A stretch of 64,000 nucleotides of DNA from positions 6,820,001 to 6,884,000 of the forward strand of contig BSYQ01000002.1 in assembly GCA_030272585.1 (NCBI GenBank), read 5' to 3'. The stretch is from Bryopsis sp. KO-2023. Its lineage: Eukaryota; Chlorophyta; Ulvophyceae; Bryopsidales; Bryopsidaceae. The translations under genes and the position numbers were made by a program. Numbering within the stretch: the first letter of the stretch is position 1; every line of letters starts with the position of its first letter. Positions 55,101 to 62,800 of this stretch are shown here, in pieces. Below the pieces are notes generated by a model that had not been told where the DNA came from, did no database searches, and saw only the letters and a list, made by a program, of their open reading frames with translations.

Positions 55101-58100
55101 AGAGCGTAACAGTTCTGCAGATACACGTTTTGCACGAACTGATTCAGATGGGGCATGGAGGCGAAGGTTATCGGGAATTGGATGGTGAAGTCGGGGAAGA
55201 AGGCGTACTCCGTCTGCATGTTGGCTCTCTCTCGCTGGGCAGTTCTGCGCTGTTCCCTGCTCCGTTCAGACATGATCCTTCGCAAGGGGGCCTGCCTGCG
55301 CCGAGGGTACCCCTCACTGTCGTTGATGCAAGGTTGTCCATCAAAATCCATTGGCCACCTGTCCATCAATGGGGGTCTGGGGTTTGCCTGCCTCTGACCA
55401 CCATGACCACCCTGGCCACCCTGACCACCCTGACCACCCTGGCCACCCTGACCACCCTGACCACCCTGACCACCCTGACCTGCTCTGTTCCTGTTCCTGC
55501 CGCCTCCCCCGAATTCCCATCCACCAACATTCCCCCTTCCACCAGCTCCAGCAGCTCTGAACATGTTTGGGGGTGGCCCTCTTCCACCAGCTTCAGCAGC
55601 TCTGAACATGTTTGGGGGTGACCCTCTTCCACCAGCTTCAGCAGCTCTGAACATGTTTGGGGGTGGCCCTCTTCCACCAGCTTCAGCAGCTCTGAACATG
55701 TTTGGGGGTGGCCCTCTTCCACCAGCTTCAGCAGCTCTGAACAGATTGGGGGGTGGCCCTCTTCCACCAGCTTCAGCGGCTCTGAACAGATTGGGGGGTG
55801 GCCCTCTTCCACCAGCTTCAGAGGCTCTGAACAGCTTGGGGGGTGGCCCTCTTCCACCAGCTCCAGCAGGTCTGAACATGTTTGGGGGGGAGCCTCTTCC
55901 ACCAGGGTGAAGCACAGGTTCAGGTTCATAAACAGACTCCTCGTCCGTCATACTCCACGGGTTTTCCGGCAGCTGCTCAGAGGATCCCTCAGGTTCAGGT
56001 TCAGATTCAGGTTCATCTGCGGTTGGAAGTGTAGCTTCAGGCAAAATCTCTTGTGCAGGATCAGGTGCTGGAAGACTTGCAGCTTCGATGCTCCAGTCGA
56101 ACGTTCTGCTCAGATCTAGATCAACCTCGTGCATGGTTGCAACCTCCTCTCTGAGCTGGTCCAGATGAGGCAATAGCTGGCGATCACGAAGGAGTTCTGC
56201 AAAAGATACAATGTGAATGAGAGGCCAGAGAGAAAAACAACCTAATTTGAACCTGATGCTGGACTGCTCACCTGTAGGCACCATGTAGGGGTATTCCATG
56301 TCCCCCAGGTTGGTGCTCCCCTTCCTGGTCAGTCCTGGAGGTGTCACCTGAATGGAATCGAGTATGGGGTCGATGCGCCTTTCAGGGGGGTTGCCCGCTC
56401 GGTACGCTCGCAAGAAAAGTTCGTCTTCGCTTCCCGCAGCGCTGTCCAGGGCGGATGCAGCTTTCCAGAACAGAGCCTAGGAAGACAAGTAACAGTAACC
56501 CTAAGTCAAAACATTCGAAACAGAAACAGTGCAGCAGATAGCAGGCAGCATACACTTACATTTTCCAGACCAAAATACGTGTTAAGCGACGTCAAATGCC
56601 GGAACACCACCTCGGCGGCATCCCGATCTACCACCGTCCCGGGCTGGAACAGGTCTGTTCGGTTTTGGAGCCTGTTCCGGAGCCTCACGACATACTGCCG
56701 TGCTTTGAGTTCCACGTACATCGCAATCGATCAGCACTGCAGGCGAGACAACAACAAGATACCACGATACAAAGGCGCACGGTGCGGTGAAGTCGAACAG
56801 GGAGCGAAGTCGATATATTCGGGACAGTACGGCAGAACTGACTAACTTTGGATTTGATCGGAAGTGATGATCGGTGCAAAAGTCGGTTTTTGATTTCTTG
56901 GACCGATCATAATCGGAATTTGAAACCAAATCCCGATCAACCGACCATGATCGGAGCTGATCGGATCAACGGCCGATTAATCGGCGTTTTACCGATCTTG
57001 ATCGGCCGATTAGGCGTTTGCATGTCGCAACGCTTGATCGTGATCGGGATCGTGATCGGAGCAACCGATCAGATCGGTGATCGGCGAACCGATCACGATC
57101 ACGATCAAGCTTTGATCGGCCGACCACGATCATCGATCAGGTTTTGATCGGCCGATCACGATCACGATCATCGATCATGATCGGTAAAAAAAAAAAAAAA
57201 AAAGACCGATCATTTTCAGAATCATGTGGAACGAGATCGTATCAGGTCAGATCGATGAAACGACCTGTCCTGACATCGAAAATGGACGGCCGATCATTTC
57301 CGATCACGTCCATAGTATGCCCGCAGGGTCCCGCGATTCCAAAGGAACCCAGGGGGATTCGAACCCGCGACCCTACTGACTGCAGCCTAACGCTTTACCA
57401 CTGAACCACGCTACTTCACGGTGATTTAGGGCCTACCGTAGTTATACCGTACCTGTTCCGTACCGTAAAAACAACATATTACTCCGGTTACGGTACGGAG
57501 TTACGGCCGTAGTACGGTGACCGTAACCCGACCGTAACCGGACCGGACCGGAGTCGGACCAAAAATTTGGCCCAAGTCCTATCTCTGACTACAGTCCAAA
57601 GGATATTGGACCTCACTTCAGCTTCATTATGGTTCGTAGCTGGAGCTGTCCATCCATGATCAGCTGGAGGATACCTGGTTACCAAATCCGCAAGAGCAAC
57701 CTCCCCTACTTCATGTATCAATCGAAGTAAGTTTTCACCCACGCCTTCTGGAATGAAATGGTCGACAAGACACGCCGCAAATTGAGGGTAACTTTGATAA
57801 AGCCTGGCTCTTTTCCACGCATAGGAAAAACGCCGCGCAGTGAGCTTGACAAACCGAGTAAGTTTATCCAATGGTGCCGACGGTGGTGTCGTCGCCATAG
57901 TGTGGCCTCCACGCGATCGAGTCGTAGACGAATCAGAACTGCTACTGCTCGATTGTCCCCATGAAGAGGTAGAAGAAGTTCTACTTCCTACTACAGAGGG
58001 AACCGACAATCCCTGTCGAGCGAATTCCTCCTGATACCAACGCCGAAGAGCAGGGTCGGCGCGTATATAATCAGCGAGAGCTCTGGATAACTCCGGATCG

Positions 58101-58174
58101 ATTTTGGCGGCTCCGAAACCAAACGATGTTCCAGTGAAAAACGCAGGAAACACGTTACAAAGCAAGACATACAA
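49194..58174 (-). CDS. gag-protease of LTR element 2, interrupted by MITE and hAT
   Basis: Two parts, 57,596-58,174 and 49,194-50,906; taking out the MITE with one target copy leaves one frame of about 764 codons. The upstream part carries an acidic and Ser-rich Gag N-terminus (IDPELSRALADYIRADPALR). The downstream part has Gag helices (DETWLQWLERFRGEAYAVEH), a linker, and a protease with YALVDTGSAVNVMG near 49,900. The frame is open into the LTR; because the 5' LTR lacks ten bases, the ATG used is uncertain. No zinc knuckle is seen. A small TVV duplication in the protein marks the target site. Confidence 0.85.
51112..51480. repeat. left GATCGG-rich subterminal array of the hAT transposon
   Basis: Dozens of overlapping GATCGG, CGATCA and CGATCATGATCGG words, many palindromic, fill the first 370 bp. 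A matching array fills 56,850-57,319 at the other end. Repeated words near hAT ends usually serve as transposase binding sites. Confidence 0.85.
51572..54250 (+). CDS. hAT superfamily transposase, two exons
   Basis: Exon 1 is 51,572-51,755 and exon 2 is 51,915-54,250; donor AACA/GTGCGT, acceptor CCCTGCAG, phase 1, 2,520 nt, 839 residues. Without splicing the second exon has no ATG at its start. The basic N-terminus is followed by a BED-type zinc finger (CRICHEQ then NHAAKH, residues about 115-140), the RNase H-like core with Asp in FVADGWSQQP (about 274) and VTDHESRM (about 344), CGTHRINL (the hAT CxxH motif, about 365), an acidic insertion, ETRWNS, and the C-terminal hATC dimerisation domain (SSASVERMFSVNG, NKRRRAM; about 795-830). 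It cuts the element at its ends in the nucleus and leaves 8-bp duplications. Confidence 0.92.
54475..54890. repeat. two tandem repeats between the hAT genes
   Basis: TTTCAGAGGT recurs at 54,481, 54,581 and 54,680 (period 99-100 bp, three units). GTTCATGGTTCATTACGTGA recurs at 54,741, 54,791 and 54,841 (period 50 bp). The region is the shared 3' end of both hAT genes. Confidence 0.9.
54923..56721 (-). CDS. hAT-borne accessory protein of unknown function, three exons
   Basis: Exon 1 is 56,560-56,721, exon 2 56,272-56,476 and exon 3 54,923-56,196; donors AAAT/GTAAGT and ACAG/GTGAGC, acceptors TCTTCCTAG and TCTTTTGCAG; 162+205+1,274 = 1,641 nt, 546 residues. The introns are 83 and 75 bp. The protein has a charged N-terminus, an acidic Pro/Glu linker, about eight 15-residue repeats GGRGPPPNMFRAAEA (45-bp DNA units, 55,530-55,917), a run of Gly-Gly-Gln, and a basic C-terminal domain (RRIMSERSREQRRTAQRERA, then FFPDFTIQFP). 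I do not recognise it. Its place inside both element ends suggests a passenger or helper of transposition. Confidence 0.8.
56850..57319. repeat. right GATCGG-rich subterminal array of the hAT transposon
   Basis: Same words as at the left end (GATCGG, CGATCA, TGATCGGCCGATCA), with an A18 run at about 57,186. Together the arrays make the element ends highly self-complementary. Confidence 0.85.
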
Positions 58175-58295
58175 GCGCCCATATTATACTTCAACTGGAT
58201 CTCCTTCGAACAACAAAGTCTGACTGTCAATCCCCAAGACTTCCTCGGGTTTACCACAGACGTCCTCGACACATGGAACGTCGGAACTAGAAACA
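58122..58295 (-). repeat. 5' LTR of element 2 and primer-binding site
   Basis: 174 bp, matching the 3' LTR; on the minus strand it ends CATCGTT and is followed at once by TGGTTTCGGAGC (58,110-58,121). Ten bases present at the outer end of the 3' LTR are absent here. Confidence 0.9.
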
Positions 58296-58731
58296 CCAGG
58301 ACGCTAGGGTTGGCCCACAAGGATTAGTGTCGAGTCGGGCCGTGGATGGGAACAAGAGCACGGATTATTTTAAAGGGAAAAGCTGTGCTGAAACAACGAA
58401 AAGTCAAAACCCGTGGTGGTCGGTTGATTTGTTGGATGACTACGACGTTTCCAGGGTTGAGATAACCAGCCGCGGCGACTGCTGTGCAGGTCAATCTTCC
58501 AATCTTATGATATCTGTTGGTGACAATCCGTCCTCCGTGTCGAGTCCCGCTTGTTTGATAGGTGGGGCGGTTGACCTGGGAAAAACCAAATCCTTCCCCT
58601 GTGCGTTGCGGGGTAGATTCGTGACCATCACAAACGTAACGCCCAAGGAGTATTTGACGCTGTGCGAAGTGGAAGTCTACGGAATGATCAAAAAAGTGAA
58701 CAATCACATGAAAAAAATCAACATCGTGTGA

Positions 58732-59837
58732 ACGAAATGGCGTTTTGTAAGAAAGGAGACTATGTTTTTATTTTCTCCAAATTTTGTCAAAAGACTTTTG
58801 TTTGTCCCGATTTTTCAAACCAAAAACAGAATGCAGGATCAATTTTGGGGTTGTTTTTTCTCGTCCTGGTTGTTTCCTCGGTTGTTTTCGTTTTTTTTTC
58901 TTACAAACTGTGGAAGCATTGTGTGGGTCGATTTTTGCAGAAGTTGTCAAGATCTTTGCTCGAAACTTGAAAAATGAAATTTAAGATCAGTGTTGTGAAG
59001 AGTGTTCAACATCACCACGGATTCCAGGGAACAGAACTGGCCTGCATAATGTTGTATTGCTGATGTCAGTTGGGCTGAGAATCTGTTGCCATAAAATGTT
59101 GTGGGTAGTTGATCAACTACCCACCCCTCTCAGTTCATGAACTGAAAGGGGTGAGTGGTTGGAGACAAAGTGAATACATGTGGTGGTGCTTTTTCAAGGG
59201 GAAAGCAGACTTCCTGTAATTAACCACTCCAACTGAGGCAGGGTTGCGGCTGGAAAAGTGCCGAGATTTCCCTCGGCAAGCGCGTTTCTTGAAAGGTATG
59301 TCACCGCTCACTTTTGCCAACGAACGTTGGAGATTGAGGCTCTCTGTCGCGCGTACGGCTGGGTGGTGCATTAAGCGAGCGTGCAATTAAGACGCGCGCT
59401 CGATCGCTCCTGCCTTCTTTCTGATGTGTCATTGCAGCCGTTTTCCTGAGCGCCCTCGCGCCAGGTACAGGAAATTCGTCGTAGAATCAATGCCAAAACA
59501 AATGAGATATGTTACGACGAATCAGGGGGATGAGGTGAATTGTGGGGACAGTTCGGGGGGAGATATGAAAAGGAACGCGGGAAAGGAAGTGTAGCTCCGG
59601 GTTTGGGCAGGCTGTGACTGTGTAAGCGCGCTTAAAGTACTGTGTCCCCGTGATTTGGAACGACCCCCCTTATGGTTGCAACAACATACTGTCAGAATTG
59701 ATGGGAAGGTAGCTCGTGATTGATTAGACGGGGTCATCTTATGGGATTAGAACATGGGATAGATCAAACAGGGTTGTGGTTAAAAGAACGAAGGTACTTT
59801 GATTCAATGTAAGCAGCTGTTTACTCACGTTCTTGAT
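58732..59837. other. spacer, fucolectin relic and probable 5' LTR of element 3
   Basis: GTAGTTGATCAACTAC (59,106-59,121) and CAGTTCATGAACTG (59,131-59,144, inside a longer CCCCT/AGGGG stem) are adjacent palindromes. A fucolectin-gene relic lies at 59,421-59,500. From about 59,510 (TGTTACGACG) to 59,838 is probably the 5' LTR of element 3; its limits cannot be proved without the other LTR. Confidence 0.5.
59421..59500 (+). pseudogene. fragment of a second fucolectin-like gene
   Basis: CATTGCAGCCGTTTTCCTGA and GCGCCCTCGCGCCAGGTAC match the signal-peptide region of the gene at 47,055 (47,084-47,160). The frame meets a TAG after GNSS. The match stops at about 59,505, where the probable LTR of element 3 begins. 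So a paralogue or partial duplicate of the same gene was also hit by an LTR element. Confidence 0.7.
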
Positions 59838-62800
59838 ATGGTTTCGGAGCTTGGGAAAACGAAGTTTTCAACCTGGACAAGGGAAGTAGCTGAATGGGCT
59901 ATTCCGTATGCTGGGTGTGGGGGGATTTCTTTTGAGGAGAAATCGTATGCGTTACTGCGATTAGCGGTCCCAGGAAGCCCAGCATGTCGGCTGTTTGCGA
60001 ATAGAATCGAAAGGGTCCAAACGCAAGGACTGGAATTGAATTTTATTAACGGGAAATATGCGGGAGAAGATGCCACGGAGTTTACGGTGTTCGCTAGTCC
60101 TTTGAGTGCGGTTGGAGCCGCTGAAGCATGGATTATTTTGGTCGCTGAGTTATGGGCGGCGCTTCCTACAGACTTGGCGTCAGATGAGCAAAAGCTGCGC
60201 AGGGAGAAAATGCGACCTAAGGAGAAACTGGAGCATTTCACGACTCGTTTTTGTCAGGCAGCAGATCAAATGGACAAACTCGCAGAAACAGTGAAGTGCA
60301 GTATTTTATATTCGCATCTCCCGAAGTCAGCACAGGAACTCGTGCGTTCATTGCCTAAGTCGTCGACTACTCTTAAGGCAATGCTGGAGCGTTTGCATGA
60401 GAGCCTTGCGTGGGATTCTGGAGGAGGAGCTGTTGGTTCCGCCGCGGACCCGATGGAAATTGATACAGTTAATGTGCAGAGTGTTATCCAGGGCGAACGG
60501 GTCGAGTTTTCCGCTATTAAGACGATGCAGGATTTTCGTATGGCTTCACGCCATTTGGCTCGCAGGAATCAGGGCTATCGCAATTTTTTACAGGATGTTT
60601 TACGTGACGGAGCTCGTGGGACTCAACGCCAGGGTCGTTTTCAGAATCGGCCGTGGCAGCGGCCTAAGAATTATCGCCAGGGTCAAACGGAGCGGGAGAA
60701 AATTTTCAATATTGATGTGCCAGTTTTTGAGGATGCTTTGTTTGGCGGCGATGTTGATACGAATCAGGGGGACACTGAGGAGCAAAGCCAGGGGGTTAAC
60801 ACTGTAAAGATGACCAGTTCGGGTTCGCTGTTGTTTTGCCCTGCCGTGATTAATGCACAAGTCACGTGCAATGGGCTCATTGATACAGGTGCTGGAGTTT
60901 CTCTGATTTCGGCGAAGATTGCGAAGTTGGCTGGTGCTATTCCTCAACCTACGGAGCGCGTTTTACGCTGCGCTAATCAGTCGGCGTTAACATGTTTGGG
61001 TACCGCTCAGGTGACGCTCACTATTGGACAAACTTCTCTTCAGCAATGGGTTTTTGTCTGTCCCGAGCTGGGTTACGACATGATTTTGGGGAATGATGTG
61101 CTTTGTGAGCTCAAGGCCAAACCCAATCCCGCGCATCGGGTTTTGGAACTTCCTCGCCAACCTGCCGTTCAATGTTTGGCCGTTGCTCCTGAGTCGGTTG
61201 GTGATCAGGGGTTTGTTTGGCGTTTGACGGCTGCTGAGCCTTTGCCTGTGCAGCCAGTGGTTAAGGATGGCGTTTTGTTCTGTGCCTTGGGGTCCTCTCG
61301 GGTTATTGCTGCCCAATCCACCCTTACTGTGGTACTCCCTATTGTACCCTCGACCTCGGTGGCATTTTTTGATTCTGGACGTTTGCCAGCGGGTGTATCG
61401 GCTTCTTCGGCCATTTGGATGCGCGGCCACTCTCTGCGAGTTACTCTTACTAATGCCACAGCTACGCCGGTTATGTTGGGAAGTCGGACAGCGATTGCTG
61501 GGGTTTTGTTGGCGGCAACGACAGTGGAGTTGAAGCAAGCGGATGGGATTGTTCGTACTCTCGCCACTTCTTCCCCTCCCACCACTCCCGCTACTATGGT
61601 TGCTAATGTTCGGCCCTGTGCTGCGGATTTACCCTCGCAATTTCCGGCCTTGTTTGCGTCGACAGTGGGCTCGTTCAAACCTGAGGTCATCGAGGAATTG
61701 CCTTTTGTTTCGACTCCTAGCACGCTTGCACCCCCCCAACCTCCCCTGGTGGGTCAGGAGGTTCTTGCTGCTCAGCAACAGATCACTACCTGGACCAAGC
61801 AAGGCGTTCTGCGGCCGGTTTCCTGGACCCCTCGGGTAATGGCCCCTTTTTTTATGGTTCCCAAACCTCATTCCTCTGCGTTGCGTATGGTCGTGGATTT
61901 TCGTTTGCTTAACGCCTCAGTGCGTCAAGTATTTTCTCCAGGCTTGCATCGTCATGCCTTGGTTCGTACCTTAGGGCAAAAGAAAATTTTTTCTACTCTG
62001 GATGTGTCGTCGGCGTTCACTTGTATTCGCCTGCATCCGTCGTTGCATAAGTTTTTTGGGATTTGTTTCGACCACCAATTTTTCGTTTTTACTCGGTTGC
62101 CCTTTGGGTTTCATAATTCAATGCATTGGTTTTTGCGGGCAATTCAATATTCTCTCAGCCGTGTTCGTTCTCGGTTACGAAAAGAGGTCCCGGATGCGGA
62201 ATTATCGGGGTATGTTGATGATCTTTGTTTGGGGTCGGATTCTATTGAGTCCCACCGTCGCGCGTTGCTTATTCTTTGTGAAGAGCTTCAGCGCGATGGT
62301 TGGGTGCTTAATTTTGCGAAGTGTTCGTTTTTTCAGAATGAGGTCTGTTTCGTGGGGGTTCGTTTTTCCGCCCAGGGGGTTTGTTTGGATCCTTCGGTGA
62401 TTACTAAGGTCGCTCAATTTCAGCGCCCGGTTTCCCGATTGCAGTTGCGGAGTTTTTTCGGTTTATGTTTGGGGCTGATTCCTTTCAACCCCAATGTGTC
62501 GGCGGTTCTTGCTCGCCTGCGTGCTTATTGTCAGGCCCCTCCAGATCGGTTCTCTACGCCGGAGTTTTGTCGAGATTGGGATACCGTGGTCACTCGGCTT
62601 ACGTCTGCCCTTTGGCGATTGCATTATTGGCAGCCACATTCCGACGAGCCCTTGCGTCTGTACGTTGACAGTTCGTCCTTGGCTCATGGTGCTCTCTTGG
62701 TGCAAGGTCAGCGACTGGTGGCTATGTGGAGTGCCTATAATACTCAGCCCTTTCGCTCCTCCAATTTTTCGGAACTGCGGGGGTTTTGCAGAGCGGTAAC

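Larger units (their letters stand above)
51112..57319 (+). mobile_element. autonomous hAT transposon, 6,208 bp
   Basis: Terminal inverted repeats CATACTATGGA and TCCATAGTATG, flanked by CCCGCAGG on both sides (51,104-51,111 and 57,320-57,327). It lies within the MITE at 50,907-57,587. It carries a two-exon hAT transposase and, convergent to it, a three-exon gene of unknown function. Its ends differ from the MITE's, so it is not that MITE's master copy. Both ends and both reconstructed genes look intact, so it may still be active. Confidence 0.95.
50907..57587. mobile_element. second copy of the hAT-type MITE, split by a larger hAT element
   Basis: Ends CAGAGATAGGACTT and AAGTCCTATCTCTG with 8-bp duplication ACTACAGT (50,899-50,906 and 57,588-57,595). 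The halves are 50,907-51,111 and 57,328-57,587, 465 bp together against 466 bp for the copy at 14,791. The CCGTAAC-rich ends and the tRNA-like stretch (57,350-57,420, minus) are conserved. It is inserted in gag of LTR element 2. Confidence 0.95.
47598..58295 (-). mobile_element. LTR element 2: integrase-less Gypsy-like retrotransposon, split by hAT elements
   Basis: Direct repeats at 47,598-47,781 and 58,122-58,295 agree over 174 bp; the outer ends read TGTTTCT and AGAAACA, and the flanks are CCAG (47,594-47,597 and 58,296-58,299), a duplication confirmed by the host reading frame. Internal order on the minus strand: TGGTTTCGGAGC primer-binding site, gag-protease, reverse transcriptase-RNase H, then LTR about 40 bp after the RNase H stop. 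There is no integrase. Without the 6,689 bp of nested MITE, hAT and target duplication it is about 4.0 kb. The same primer site and 4-bp duplication as element 1 suggest it may borrow an integrase. Confidence 0.92.
47055..58731 (+). pseudogene. secreted PAN/fucolectin-like protein gene, disrupted by nested transposons
   Basis: Coding parts are 47,055-47,597 (181 codons) and 58,300-58,731 (143 codons plus TGA); removing LTR element 2 and one copy of CCAG joins them in frame. The ATG is in CACCATGG. Residues 1-25 form a signal peptide (SRVIATVLLSALAPG). Residues about 55-110 with conserved cysteines and YPSLEAAKEECRSMVGCDGF resemble a PAN/apple module. The rest matches fucolectin-type (FTP, F5/8C-like) domains: GKPTTQSST, RAVDGNKSTDYFKGKSC, NPWWSVDL, VEITSRGDCC and LTLCEVEVYG. 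Such domains bind fucosylated glycans outside the cell. The insertion falls inside the lectin domain, so this copy cannot work unless the element is spliced out. Confidence 0.85.

Noticed and set aside
58737-58970. ORF with a hydrophobic segment after the fucolectin-like gene
   Set aside because: Frame differs from the lectin frame, and the segment arises from T-rich DNA; no sign of a splice joining them.
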